Shown: positions 22,648 through 35,056 of the stretch, piece by piece
Layout: the number at the start of each line of letters is the position of its first letter
Position numbering within the stretch: the stretch's first letter is position 1
NCBI RefSeq assembly: GCF_016906535.1
Contig: NC_057382.1
Span: 1,302,001-1,366,000, forward strand
Direction of reading: 5' to 3'
DNA from: Rhizoctonia solani
Taxonomy: Eukaryota; Basidiomycota; Agaricomycetes; Cantharellales; Ceratobasidiaceae
Length of the DNA stretch: 64,000 bases
Program-made: the position numbers and the translations under genes
The notes under the pieces: model-generated
What the model saw: only the letters and a program-made list of their open reading frames with translations
Told to the model about the DNA's origin: nothing
Databases searched by the model: none

Positions 22648-22778
22648 GAGTTGGGGATGATGTAATGGGTGATATACCGTTTATGGTATCTCTGTGTATT
22701 TGGCGTTAAATAATAACGAGGCGTAGTACGACGCGCATACATATACTATGACAATGAACCAAACATGGATATCTCATC

Positions 22779-24178
22779 CTACTTCCTTGCACTTTCGTTT
22801 CGCGTCTTGTACGTGACTATTGGTCGTAGTTTGGCGATCCCTCTTGCGCATCCACGTTTTTCAAGATCATCCACAACTGACTGGACGCCTTTGTATGCTT
22901 CGGGCCTTTCCTCGATCATTAATGCAGGGTCGGTACACACAACTTCACTTCCCAACTTTGTGGTAGTCCCCGGAACATTTTTTCGCAATGTTGCGGCACT
23001 ACGAGGATGCAGTCGGCCCGCCCCATGGGCGAGTGAGTGTGCTGGGGAACAGATTAGTCATAATCATAACGCCGAGTTTGATGGACATACCATTGTCATT
23101 TCCATCGCCCACTGGCTGTAATAGCCAACTGAAATCCCCTCGACTCCCAGGACATGGTGCAACCCCCATGTCTGCGGGTGCGGCTCCTTTCCGGTGGACC
23201 CATACTTCTTGTGCTTCTTGCCCACCCAAAGTGAGCCTGTGCCTAGTAACCGAATTGTGCGTCACATCTACCAATTTCTCGGGCATCACTGGTCTCGATT
23301 GGGCATGTTCGGCATCGTCTTCGAGGTTGAGCCCCAGGCATGATGCAATACGGTACGCTACGAGATCCCGATTAGCGACTGCCCATTGAACAGCGTAGTT
23401 ATGTTCTTCAATGTATCCATCCAGCTCCGATGATCCTTCTGCGTAGAAAGGGTTGGAATTGCTGTGCGAGTGTGCTTGTAGTATAGACTTTCCAAGACCT
23501 CGGGACCGGTATGAACTATTAAATTATGAGAGGTGAGTCCTATCACATACGATTCGATTACTTTCGGACTCACCCAAAAGATATACTATACCAGCTCTTA
23601 CCCTATTCTCTCGCATGCCTCCTCATCTTTGATATCTTCTACAACGCAGATCTCAGCAAAAACGTCTGTTCCTATCAAAGCTGGATAGACCCCTCGCGCG
23701 GCTATAGCGCAACCAATAGGGAATCGATTCCCGGGATGAAGGTCTGGCATACCTATGGCAGCTAAAGGATTAAGTCCAATACAACTTATGCACTCACATA
23801 ACTCCTAGCCCCCACAGCTTTAGTTGTTTGGCCAGCTTTCCTCTGCAATGACATCCACTCGTACTTCCCCTTCTGCTGTGTTGTTTCCAATTACATGGGG
23901 AGCCGGAGCATCTTTTCCGACGTAAGGTTCGCCTTACTAACCCATAACTCTCGTATGTCCGAACAAAGGGTCTGGTCGGGCAAGAATAAGGCCCCGCCTT
24001 TGAGATAGATTCGTGACAGCGATTTAAGTCTGAATTTGTTACGGGCTTCGGAGAGGATTAATGCGTGTGGTGATGGCGCGTCAGTTGGTAGCAAATAGAT
24101 GCTACGCTTTGATTGATTGGCGTTTAAATAATAGTTATGGGCCGAGTGTTCGAGGGCATGGTGAATGTTTGATATGGT
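22779..24178 (-). pseudogene. RtcB-family RNA ligase remnant (release-factor-H-coupled type), internally deleted and frame-broken
   Basis: The order of conserved blocks on the minus strand matches RtcB ligases: an N-terminal segment (ILSEARNKFRLKSL), HVIGNNTAEGEVRVDVIAEES, GMPDLHPGNRFPIGCAIA, YPALIGTD, FAEICVVED, LIVHTG|SRGLGKS, WVHRKGAAPADMG, SLAHGAGR and the C-terminal RPEAYKGV...LRPIVTYK. Family members join GMPDLHP and NHFAE through a metal-binding GCG segment. Here YPALIGTD runs straight into VFAEIC at about 23663, so that central region, including metal ligands, is gone. The frame also slips by one base near 23505, 23832 and 23932. Some introns remain recognisable (for example 23042-23090). 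RtcB ligates 3'-phosphate and 5'-OH RNA ends; this copy should be inactive. No clean start codon was found. Confidence 0.8.
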
Positions 24179-24539
24179 TCATTTTTGGATCTTGATGACG
24201 GGTTATATATACGGTATGGGAGTAGCTCGGCCTGAGGTGGAGTCATTCAAGGCAGTGAGACGCCCTGGTGTGTCATTAGTTCATTGACGACCATGACTCA
24301 CGGTTCGGGTGGCAATACGCTAAACCCAAAACCTCCTTCCCTGTATTATTCGATACATTGGACGGCAGGAAATGAGCTTTAAAGACATCCGCTACCGTAC
24401 AGTATCAACTAATAGCCCACGGAGGTATTGGATTTGCTCCAAACTGCACTCATCATACCCCATGGTAAGTCTGGATTCGTAATTGGAAACATCTAACTCC
24501 GGCGCTTGATGCTGTGGGATAGTGTTGTCTAAGACCACC
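24179..24539. other. Intergenic region between divergent genes
   Basis: Short region between the 5' ends of the minus-strand RtcB-like remnant and the plus-strand SRP72 gene. A tatatata-like stretch lies near 24204-24215. No ORF is supported. Confidence 0.4.
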
Positions 24540-25840
24540 ATGCCCTCTCAAAAGCCCGGAGCAGCCAAAAAAACACCCGCATCTACAAAAGGTGGCCAGA
24601 AGCCACAAACTGGAGAGAAAAAAGGAAATTATAATCCGCGTCGCAAAATCCATACCCTTGATCCAGCAGCATCCAAGAAGCCCAAACCAGCAGAGGTCCG
24701 AATCAAACAACTATTTGCTTCACTATGCGCCCAAATTGATGGAGCGCATCTTACGAACGCTATCAAAACCTGTGATAAGAGCAAGTCATTATTACCTACA
24801 GTCGAATACATATCAATATAACAATATCTGGCGTTATTCTAGTTCTTCGTCTTACTCCTGACGACGCCGACGTGATACAAACGAAATTATTCTTGTTGCT
24901 TCAAACAGACCAATATGCTCGAGCTTTGGAAATAGTGGAGACGGTCTCTGGAGGATCTGATTCGAGGCAACTAGAGAAGGCATACTTACTCTATCGCCTG
25001 CATAAGGAGAAAGAAGCTAAGGCGGTTGTCGACCAAGCCAAGGCAAAGGGGCATCTGACGGAGGTTTTGATCATTTAGACGCCCAGATCGTAAGTCGAGA
25101 GGTTCTTTTTAGCCAAATTCTATATCTTATTCGATATCAGGCCTACAGGCTTGGAGACTACAGTGTGTCGAAGGAGATTTATGATCGCATTCTGGACGAG
25201 GGCGAACTGGTGAGTACTCCAACCTGTAAATTGATATCGTTGAATGATTATAGATACTATTTTGACTATTACAGAACGCCGAAGAACAAACCGATATCAA
25301 TACTAATCTGAGCGCTGTTCAAAGCCATATCGACTTCTTGCAATCCGGATTTTACGATTCGCTGCGCGCTTCGGGGGTTAACGTTTCGCAGCTGGAAGAT
25401 GCCCCAGCTCCGGCCCCACCGTTGCAGCCAATACATTGTCCATAGCACTGGTTCAAAAAGATACTACTAATGAAGAAGCTACAGCACCGGCTCCTCTCAA
25501 GGGCCCTCGTAAAGGCCGTCTGCCGAAACATGTTGTTCTCGGCGTTACACCTATGCCAGATCCCGAGCGGTGGATCAAGAAGCGCGAACGAACGTATGTC
25601 ACGTTCGCCCAAGGTCGTAAAGGCAAAGGCAAAGGGAGGAAGGAGGGCGCGACTGCAGGCTATTCTCAAGGGGTCAACGTTGCACCTGCGGTGGCAGGAG
25701 TTATGGAAGGCGGCGGAAGTGGTAGTGGACATGTTCCAAAATCTGGCGGGGGCGGAAAGGGACGCAAGAAGAGTATGACGCGATGCAACGAATGTATGAA
25801 TGAAAAACTTCAGATAGAATTTACTCAAAACTACATCTGA
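24540..25840 (+). CDS. SRP72: Signal recognition particle subunit SRP72, short form with two frame breaks
   Basis: SRP72 is the TPR-containing SRP protein that, with SRP68, binds 7SL RNA for ER targeting. The start at 24540 gives a basic N-terminus, then TPR-like sequence (LFASLCAQIDGAHLTNAIKTCDK, LRLTPDDADVIQTKLFLLLQ, KAYLLYRLHKEKEAKAV, RLGDYSVSKEIYDRIL). The C-terminus has the family's PDPERWIKKRERT motif followed by a Lys/Gly-rich tail. Intron 1 is GC-AG (24781-24842); other introns are 25090-25140 and 25210-25274. The frame slips at a G4 run (25048-25051) and at a C4 run near 25405; adding one base to each restores continuity. Even then the protein is about 375 aa, while the family is usually above 600, so central TPRs appear to be missing. 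Confidence 0.8.
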
Positions 25841-25888
25841 ATATTGGACAAGGCTACAGACAAAGACAAAACCATCTCTGTGGTGTGT

Positions 25889-28227
25889 TCATTGAAGAGC
25901 AGGCGGTAATGCAGCATACTTCGGGCAAAGCTCAGACCAACCTGGAGATGGTTGGATTGCAAGCGGCCCTGTTCGTTGCTCATTTGGTGCTTCGGCGAAT
26001 ACGACAGCAAGCCCTGATAAATAATATAGAATCGAGTCACCTGGCCTTCAGGCGGACATTATGCTCACCAACTTCCAGATGCCAATCGATATGACAATGC
26101 AAGAACCTATTGTTTCGATGATATTAGTTAGTAACTTACATTGTGCATTCAAACATGCGACATACCAAGGGCCTGGAGAACTGAATCAGTTAACATCCAA
26201 AACAAACTAATTATAATAACTGACCAGGGTTATCGGTCCTGAACCTAATTCTTGCAGTATTTCCACCAACTGGTACCACATCCTTGCGCGGAGGGTTGAC
26301 ATAGTTGACAGGTCCCCCATTCTCAACAATATCGAAAGCATGCTAAATTAAATTATGAGTTTCTGCTGAAGCTGATAAAATCGAATACTTGAGGACTTAC
26401 CCCGTGAAGATGCCAAGGATGGAAAAATCCCTATAATAACTGATCAGTTCCTCAGGTCATGCGCATTTATTCATGTGATCTTACATTGGAAGACCCATGG
26501 ATCTGAAGTTCGATGACTTTGTTAAATGGGAGGACTATGGTGTTTTCGGATCGAGCGAAATCAGAATTTGTAGATGCGTTGTTTGACAGGATCCTCAAAA
26601 GCGTTGGCAGATTAGGAGGTTTATATTGGCTGTCGTTGACCTGCCACCCTGTTTGGCCATTACTGACACCACCATACTTCAGATCAATAACTCCGCCTAG
26701 GTAGACAATCAGCAACCTCGCACACCAACTCAAATACGTACTCACGGGACCGCTACCTCCAGGAGCTCCAGGATTTTCAACAGGCTGAGTCATAATCGTC
26801 AGAAGGTAATGTGAGCTGAACGAAATAGTACCCTAACCTTCAGGAGATTTTGGTCTAATTTCAGGCCAGATGATTTTGAGGTGGTGGGATCCCGCACTGG
26901 GGCACCTTCATATCGCAGAATTGCCTTGACGAACTCGGGTTCCACTGGGGTGAATGTCAGTAATATCTTTGTAGATTAAATACAAACGCACAAGTATTGC
27001 TGCTTCGACGCGCGGTAATAGGTGCCCTGATCCAATAATTGCCTACAGTCTGATTGGCTTCGACCCTAGGCGTTGGTTAACACCAAGGTATTAATAGTAG
27101 CTAATCCGAGATAGCCTACAATAATGGAATAGCGCTCTCCCGGGTGGATGTCAAGTGAATTAACAGTGTACGGCTGGTGTGCGTACCTAAAGGGCATATA
27201 TTGATATAGTGCAAGGCGGAAAAGCGGTGATCGTACCATCTGCTTCAATGATTTTCAATGGATGTCCATCGATTTGGAAGGTGTAGTAGCCGAGCGCGCC
27301 GTTATTGACCACTCGGTAGCGATAGCGTTTTCCCTTTTGAACATTAAATACAGACCAGGGTGCGGCGGGACCTCCCTTGTATCGCCCACGGCCGTTGATG
27401 AGACCACTGTCCGGAACACTGTATAATAGCTGTAGCAAGGAATGGTATAATTAATAATTAACTCACGGTTCACTACCGCTGGCAATATATTCTTCCCCTA
27501 AAACCGGTGCTGGGGTATGGTACCCAGTCTGAAAGCTGAATGACAGTCGACTCATCGTCAATATCTGCGCATACAGTCAATATTAAACCGGCTAAGTGAC
27601 AAAGACCGCTTGCCATAGAGGCTCTTATGAGGGTCATTTGGGTCTAAGAGCTATGGTTAGTATGCGCAACCGCAGCGAGATACTGGGATCTAATACCATA
27701 GATGACAATAGCGCTTCGAACACCATCCACATATTGGCTACCCAAGTGAGAGTGATACCTAAAACATATGTGATTATAAACCCTTATAAATTATGTGCAC
27801 GTTTCAACTTGCCAGTGTGTCCCGGTTTGGTCCCGAAGGGGAATGACATATTGGTATGTTGCATTAGGAGCAATGGGACACTGAGTAACGAAAGCTGGTC
27901 CATCTTCATAGGCGGTAGTTTGTTGGAATAAACCGTGCCAGTGCTGCTCTGGGTGTTGGTGGTGCAAGAGTATTAAAAGAGCCAAAACTTACAATGGTGG
28001 TCGAACGACGCATCGAAGGGTCGGACAACTGATTGACGACCGTGTTCCGCAGAACATCGCCCTTGTTGGCAAAGAGAACTGTTCCTGGAAATACACCATT
28101 GACGAGAGAAGCCTTGCGAGAAACCATCTGGACTGATCTGTGTGTTAACAATATTCAGTGTATAGTCGACAAACGCTCCAGAAGCATATCTCGTCGTAAA
28201 CAATAGGAGAGCAAGTGAGTATAACAT
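25889..28227 (-). CDS. Laccase (multicopper oxidase), frame interrupted
   Basis: Laccases oxidise phenols and reduce O2 to water; secreted forms act on lignin, melanin or host phenolics. The minus strand encodes a signal peptide (MLYSLALLLFTTRYASG), then all four copper signatures: HWHGLF, YHSHLG, HPWHLHG and HCHIDWHLE. The C-terminus ends GWSELCPKYAALPPALQ. At least a dozen short introns are needed; two are GC-AG (27759-27812 and 27565-27613, donors GCAAGT and GCAAGC). The length is normal for the family (~530 aa). The frame breaks near 28118 (DGFS/RKAS), at an extra base in CCC at 27523-27525 (DW/YHTP), and two exon junctions (near 27186 and 27065) do not join in phase. It may be a recent pseudogene or a real gene with sequence errors. 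Confidence 0.85.
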
Positions 28228-29748
28228 GGTAGGCACAATGGGGCGGGATCCGAGTGCTGAAGGAAAACGCTCCCTCTATAGCGGGTTAAAATAGCCTACC
28301 GTAAACTATGCTCAACGGACGGGCATCCAGGTCGAATGCGTAGCACGTTCTCCCGGATTTTCTTGGGTGCCCGACCTTTCCAAGTTTAGCATCCAGGGAA
28401 CACAAGCATGAAATTACTATACCAACAACGGCTTTTTGGCATAAGGCGCCAAGGAACACAACTCGACCAGGAACCACATTAGCTTGATTGTTACCCCCAC
28501 TGAGACGTATTCATCGGATATTGATAAATGTGCTATGATAGTGTGCGGAGTGCACATGAATGGAAACGCCAAAGTTTGACGGGATGTTTCCATAACCATA
28601 CAAGGGTATGAAGACTTCTGAACCAAACACTCCGAGTCCCATAATCGGCGCCTTCAGCCCTTATGGCTAAACCTTCAATTCGACCCATAGTATTCCGTGC
28701 CCATGAATATCTGATATTCCAGGAGTCAAATGCTTCAACAAGATCACCATCAACCGTGGGTACATGCTAACTCCGGGTAGAATTTGAATACTTGGCAATC
28801 TAGCAATGTGTTTACCACCTGAAAGGAGCAAGCTGCCATTGATTGTTTGGTGCCTGCATTTGATTGATGGATGACAATCAGGCGCTCCAGACTCAATCTG
28901 CTTTGCCAAGATTCATGATTGTCAGCCGATCATTCAGACGTGAAATTCCAAGGCTGACAATCCCAATGACCACAAAGTTTTGTTGCCAGAGGAATAAAAG
29001 TTCAGGATCGCGATCGGATGGATTCAACAGTGGAAGATCCAAATGAAGAATATTTAGATTGAATGTGTGTGCTTCGGTTCGCGAACAACCCATATTGGAC
29101 TATCGGCCACCAGTTCCTTGGAAATAATTATTCCGGAAAATGTATTGACAAGATTAATGTAGCCGCTTGGCCGACCCACAGAACCGAATTAGCCAGGCAC
29201 TGGGCTAAATCACTCTCCATACTTTTAGCCGATCGGAAGGATGTATCCTCTTTGGGATGATGGGGAATTTGTTAGCAATGGTGAGAACCAAGGGGTGTGA
29301 ATGTTAACTGCAGGGTCCTTATCAATAGCCAGTTTCCTCGTCAATCGACCTATAATCATTTCGATCGACCTACTATGACAAAATACAGCTATCGTAAGCT
29401 ATGGGCTTGAAATATAGTCAGCTCCCGTTTACAAGTATACTCGATAGGTGTACACGAGTTTGACAGGATTGGCTATCATGGTATTTGTTCCTGCGATAAG
29501 CTTGTGAGAAGAAATCAACGATTAGCTACAGTGCATCGTATTCTGAGATCCATAATCCTGCTTGTTCGGTTGAAATATTAAACACCAAGATTTACCATTA
29601 TGCTTGACAATCCAAGCAAACCATAACCATAACCATAACTACGGCGCAGCATTAGTAAAGTTACACTTTTCTGTTTCTATTAAGTTCTGTGGCTGTAAAT
29701 TTTGTATAGATTCCGTCGGGAAGCTCCTATAATCCCCTTTTGAATGCC

Positions 29749-29751
<3 letters not shown>

Positions 29752-29819
<68 letters not shown>
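29752..29819 (+). repeat. (TC)34 microsatellite
   Basis: An uninterrupted TC dinucleotide array of 68 nt. The complementary strand reads as a GA array. It is likely length-polymorphic between strains and prone to assembly slippage. Confidence 0.98.
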
Positions 29820-29824
<5 letters not shown>

Positions 29825-30670
29825 TGGGTTATTTTGGTGTCTACTAGTAGATATATGTTTACACTATTAAAGCGCGAATAGGGGGTGCGAAGATTCCAAT
29901 CAGTTCCGCTGGGTGGGTTAAAGTAATCTCGGACAAGATAGAACAACCCACGGTGTTAACATGATGGCCAAAGTGTTGGCCTCAGTCGCCGGATCAATGC
30001 ATATAGCTGAGCCGATTACTGGAGAGGGGTTTCGGTCCGTCAATATAGATATGCGCAAACTATCACGAAACCGAACCTCCATGTGCTCATGGTTCCGGAT
30101 CCGGTCAACCATCTGGACTATATTGTTCGCCAAGGCCGCCTCCTGTTAGACTTTGAGAATTTTTGACCTTCCGGATGATGCTCCGGTCTCACAAATGATT
30201 CCCGTTTGTCGGAATAGCGGGGTGGGTAGCACACCTGCCCCCACTGATCGGACTACACTATCCACCTTGTTTAAGATCCTAATACCGAGCCGATTGGCTT
30301 GTGTATGCTCAGCTACCCTGGTACTATGCGAATGTCTACAAATTAGTCAAACAAGGTACAAATGATCCCGTTGAAATCGGTGGTGTAGCAATTCAATATT
30401 GCATTCACGAGGCTCTAGGAAAATTCGGTGCCTGAAGAGTGGGGCTTCATCATCAATGTAATGGCATTGATAATTTTGTTCGGCTATCCATTGTGTCGCG
30501 AACATAACCCACTGGTATAGGTTTGATCTAGATACTTCTACTACGTGCACAAGCAGGGAACGCTTATTTGACTGATTTAATTCATTCATGTGAACAAGGG
30601 GTGCACATGCTGAACTACGAGAGGTGTAAGATGAGTCCTTGAACCGGTCCGGTAATCCACGCACTTACCC

Positions 30671-30966
30671 AGGGCAAAATCAAATCGCGATAGACTTGCA
30701 TTTGCGTTACTCGAATGATGCTAATTTGGGGCAAAGTTCTAGGCACCGATATCTCTGCCAAACGGACAGTCTTCTGCTCTCTGCAGGGCAAAATCAAATC
30801 GCGATAGACTTGCATTTGCGTTACTCGAATGATGCTAATTTGGGGCAAAGTTCTAGGCACCGATATCTCTGCCAAACGGACAGTCTTCTGCTCTCTGTGA
30901 TGCTAATTTGGGGCAAAGTTCTAGGCACCGATATCTCTGCCAAACGGACAGTCTTCTGCTCTCTGT
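30671..30966. repeat. Tandem repeat, 114-bp unit, two full copies plus a 68-bp partial copy
   Basis: Units at 30671-30784 and 30785-30898 are near-identical. A third copy (30899-30966) has only the last 68 bases of the unit. The period is a multiple of three, so the minus strand stays open across units and would encode a 38-residue repeat. No flanking coding region makes that likely to be translated. Near-identity indicates a recent duplication. Confidence 0.9.
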
Positions 30967-31756
30967 GCGTGTTAGCCAAGCCAAGCCAAGGCCGCGTGGT
31001 ACACGAGAGACATTAGACCTCGGCTAAGCGAGTACATATTCTGAACGATTGTCCGTGTGAAATTTACTATATTACGCCATCTGGGTGATGGTGCCAAGTT
31101 TCCGACAGGATGAAGCCCCCAAATATGATCGGAGTACTGATAGTACCTAATTGGCGATGAATAGTAAAACTCGGCGTGTAAGTCCTGTCATGGCCGAAGT
31201 TAGCCGATACGCGCACCGTCATCGACTGGGCGAGAGACTGGAAGATGGAAGGAACAAAATGCGACTCGCGGGCATGAGATCCGTTGGGGAAACGAGCCAG
31301 CAGCCACCAAGTGCTTCGACCATCGATCGTAGTTAATCCATGACGAGAAACAGATCGGAATTCAGTCTCGTGTGACCGATTAAATGCGAGCCAGCCTAAA
31401 GTATCACTCAGGTCCGACTATGAGGATAGCCAGGACTAGTTTATGAATGCGGATCATTAGGGGCAGAGTACTGAACATCCAATTCGTAGACACAACCAAG
31501 CCGTCGTTCATAGATGTAGCCCAGAGCCAGTTCACACAAGACATTCTCCCACAGTCTAAAGCCTGGCCCACACACAGGTACCATTATCTAGAAACTTTGA
31601 ATATGCATGTCACAAGCGAAGATACACTGCATAATTTTGTCGTTGAATGGTGGTTCAAGCAATAGAACCCATCCTGAAATGACAAATACTATTGTAATGT
31701 TTGGGCTCTGCACGTGATTATGTTTGTTGCCCTCAAGACCCGCCTCACCCACCAAA

Positions 31757-32991
31757 ATGCCATCCGAGTACGTGAGAGCCGCTGTAAATAGATGAGTATA
31801 GAAACTGATATACAACGGTAACAATAGATCGAACACTCCGGAAAAATGTTGTATCCCCGGTTCAGCAATCAATTGAAATTGACTCAACGCCAAACGGCGC
31901 AGGTGAAGCTAATGTTGCATCCACAGCTGCCGATGAGAAAATGGACACGAACGGTATGTCTCCGCAGAAATTACTCCGTCCGTCCATGTCACTTATTACT
32001 TCAAATAAATAGATTCACAACTGAAGAAGCGGCCTCGAATCGATATGGCTACTGAGCCACGCAAAAAAGGTCGCTCGGTATTTGGAATGGTGCTAGGCAC
32101 ACTGAAGAAAGCTAAGGATGAGGACAAAGCTCGTGCAAGTACAGAGACGGTAAGGCTCAACATGCATGTGTATACCATACATTCAATTAACGTCAATATA
32201 GGCGAAACGGCGCGCAGAAGTAGAAGAGCGGCTCGCGCGCGAACTGACACGACATCGCTCTCAAGGATAGCATGGTGGGCTGGTAACTCGGAGCGTAGCC
32301 ACTCCAACTACTTAAATTTGTGTCGTCATTAGATTCGTCAACGACAATCGACGCTTCCTGCGTTGGCCAACTTCTTGCTCACCACCGATAACATTCCTTC
32401 CGACTTTACATTTGACCCTTCCGTAGTTGCAGAGCCTGGTGATACCGATACAAATATGGCCGATGCGACCACGAAGGACGGTGCCGCGCCCCGTGGCAAG
32501 CAGCTTTCACAATTTTACCTCTCCCTCCACGATCCCGCAATACCCCGTCTGGACCTAGTGCACGCGTTGATGGTCCGCCCATCTACTTTCTGCCTGCGGT
32601 ATTATTGCCCCAGCAAAAAGCATTCTTAGAAAAGCGGCAGTTTGTGAGTACATACGATTTTGTGGCATTCCTTTTTTTCATCTCATGCTCTCTTACAGGA
32701 AACCAAACGAATCTTGGCTGCTGAGGAAGAAGCGTGGAAAGTTGAACGCCAAGGGCTTGGAGGAAATCCAGATATTGAAACAGAATGCTCAAGAGGCTCA
32801 AGAAGCTGCTCGAGTCGCCCACAAAGCAGAAGGTGAGGGGAAGGAGTCGCTCGGGGGGCGTTCGAACTGACCGAATTATTGTTGCAAATGTAGAGGGCGC
32901 CGAGAAGCCGACCGAGAACGACGGGGAGCCGGCTCTCAACACTTCTGGCGAAAACGAGTCGAAAATGGAAGGTGTAGAGGGCGAGCGGTAA
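31757..32991 (+). CDS. Pinin/SDK/memA-family nuclear protein, frame uncertain
   Basis: Pinin-family proteins sit in nuclear speckles with splicing and exon-junction factors. The diagnostic block is KKGRSVFGMVLGTLKKAKDEDK followed by AKRRAEVEERLARELTR across an intron (32150-32201). Downstream are LPALANFLLTTDNIPSDF, a proline-rich part, GPPIYFLPAVLLPQQKAFLEKRQ and a coiled-coil-like acidic tail ending at 32991. Probable exons: from 31757, then ~31828-31953, 32013-32149, 32202-~32276, 32333-32643, 32699-32832 and 32894-32991. Three places need a one- or two-base shift to keep the conserved frame: near 32250, the C4 run at 32489-32492 and GGG at 32753-32755. The first exon has two possible splice solutions. 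The domain assignment is firm; the exact protein is not. Confidence 0.75.
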
Positions 32992-33269
32992 TCCAAGGTA
33001 CTGTTGTTCTTTTTTTGTGTATCTAGTCGATATGCCTACTTTTACAACGATTCGGGTTCGATTCATGCAATCCCCGCTTGTGACTCATGAAGATGCCCCT
33101 ACTGAGACTGGTCTAATCACTGCGTATACACATGATTGGGATGGTATGCATTAAGTCTAAAGTATCCGTGGTCGCTGAGAAACAAGATATCAATTTATTA
33201 CACATACATGATTATAATCGAGCGTATGATACAAGGGTGCTTCGCATGACCGGTCCAAGCCTAAATACG

Positions 33270-34368
33270 TTAATTTGGGAGAAGGTCATCGCTTGGTGTG
33301 TCGTTGGGGTCGAATATACTTTGCAAAGTGTTAACCATATTTCTCACACTTCTTGACCAACCGAGCGTGATTCTAACCAGCTCAGTCCAATCCATAAAGG
33401 GAGGAAAACGGCGCTCGAACTCGACCGGATATGAGAACTCGCGTTCGAGGTCTTGTGCCAAACCATTCATTATGTCTTCTCCAATCCCATCCTTTTGCAG
33501 CTGGTCTTCCCATGCATCGATCTCCCTATAAAGGGTATAAACGAGCTTCCGTTCAGCCAGATATGACCTCATTTCCTGCGGGTCTCCATCCTTTACTATT
33601 TGCAAGTACAGATAATTGGGATCTGCTGGAATTTCTTGCGGGAAATAAGTCTTTATAAGTTCGTCAACTCCTGTGGATCTGGTGCGGAGAGTCTCATAGA
33701 TGTGCTAAAATCCAAAGTGGTAAAACGCAAGACGCGAAAGCTACCATAGTAACGTACCATTCGACGGAGGTGTAGCGATATAAACACATATCTGGTCCTC
33801 ATTAAAGTCGACACTTTGGAGCTTGCGATAGACTTTAATTTATTCCTGTGCTCATCTGAGAGCAACAGTACTTCTTTTGCATCCTGAATGATACCTTGGG
33901 TGACACGATGTTGGATAAGACGAAGTGCAGCATACCTCGGCCCCCCTTGCTTGCTCTGCTCGCCAGTAGGAATTGAGACCCAAGGCCCGGTTTGCCTCTT
34001 TAGCTACTTTTTGTCGTGTAAGTTCTTGGCGTGCAAGTATGTCGAGAACAACATGGATGAGGTGCCAGGGAGTCTCTTCACGTGCTTTGGTCTGATCATT
34101 GGGAGCCGTAACACCACGTTGTACTATTGGTTCAAGTATAAATGTCAAGGCGATGTCTTCTCCCCACATCGGAACCTGTAGGTTTTTTAGCTCCCCAGTG
34201 GTATCTCCTGCCAGCAATTCGGCCATACTACCTGGAGGACAAATACTTAATGAACAGCAACAACTTAGTAAAAACTAGTATACCAATGACGTTTCGACGA
34301 TTCCAGTCACTGTCATCATCCATACCAAGACATAATTTATGAAAAACGTTGGCAGATGGGTCAGACAT
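33270..34368 (-). CDS. Uncharacterised 313-aa protein, four exons
   Basis: Exons 34284-34368, 33936-34231, 33758-33883 and 33270-33704 join in frame with normal GT-AG introns of 52-53 nt. The protein is largely charged and predicted helical, with no signal peptide or membrane segment. Distinct stretches include WGEDIALTFILEPIVQRG, ETPWHLIHVVLDILARQEL, YLAERKLVYTLYREIDAWE and FPPFMDWTELVRITLGWSRS. I do not recognise a family. An intact frame and regular splicing argue that the gene is functional. Confidence 0.75.
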
Positions 34369-35056
34369 AAAGCAAACGGGCCTGTAAATTATGTTGGACC
34401 CAGTGTGGTGTTCCAAGTTGGGAAAAGTCAAAGTCAAAGAAGCATGATTACATCAGGTGCCATGATCACGTAGTGGCTGTGACAGCACTCTAATCAAATG
34501 GGGTTTCATGTGGTGAATCACCACACAAGAGACCGCCCTACAAGCTCGCTCAAGATGCCTCGAAAATGCTCTTAAGGTACAGGAAGTATCATTTATATTT
34601 CATATTATACAGATACCCACGGGGACGACTCTACGAACTCACTAATAGCGAAAATCAGAAAGCTCGGATTCCATACAATTGCATTTTCGGACAAATTGTG
34701 ATTCCGGTTTGCTCCATTGTTGGATGTCTCTTTCACGTCTCTTTGATATATTCCTGCTACTAGATGAAATAGAATGCGGATCGTCGCTATGTTACCGAGC
34801 ACACCCCCCAACCCCGTACCTATTAGTTGGTCAGATTTTTTCGAGAACCAAGTCTGTTTTATCAGGTAATTAAAAGTTGGGCCGGACCGAAGCCCTCCGT
34901 CCCTGCTTGATCTCCTTCCACCTCGTGCTGGCCATCCACTCTCGAAGGTCACATCTACCATGTACACCGACTAAACTCTCCCACGTGGACGTTTGTGGGG
35001 ATTGGCTATTAGACGCAACTGGGCTGTGGCCGAGTCACCGAATCAAGCCAAAAACG
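34369..35056. other. Intergenic region between divergent genes
   Basis: Lies between the 5' ends of the minus-strand 313-aa gene and the plus-strand membrane protein gene. It probably holds both promoters. Minus-strand ORF 34605-34967 has no motif and is not called. Confidence 0.4.

Larger units (their letters stand above)
28228..31756. other. Gene-poor region with simple repeats
   Basis: No supported gene in 3.5 kb. It contains the TC microsatellite and the 114-bp tandem repeat listed separately. Small ORFs (for example 31151-31336) lack motifs. An rtcB- or TE-like remnant could be hidden here, but I see no conserved blocks. Confidence 0.45.

Noticed and set aside
29752..29819. A coding Arg-Glu repeat read from the minus strand of the TC array
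   Set aside because: It is a simple dinucleotide repeat; the RE pattern is an automatic consequence and the flanks are not coding.
31842..31846. A possible extra A in the first part of the pinin-family gene
   Set aside because: An alternative splice (exon end at 31771 and a later acceptor) gives a continuous frame, so the run may lie in an intron.
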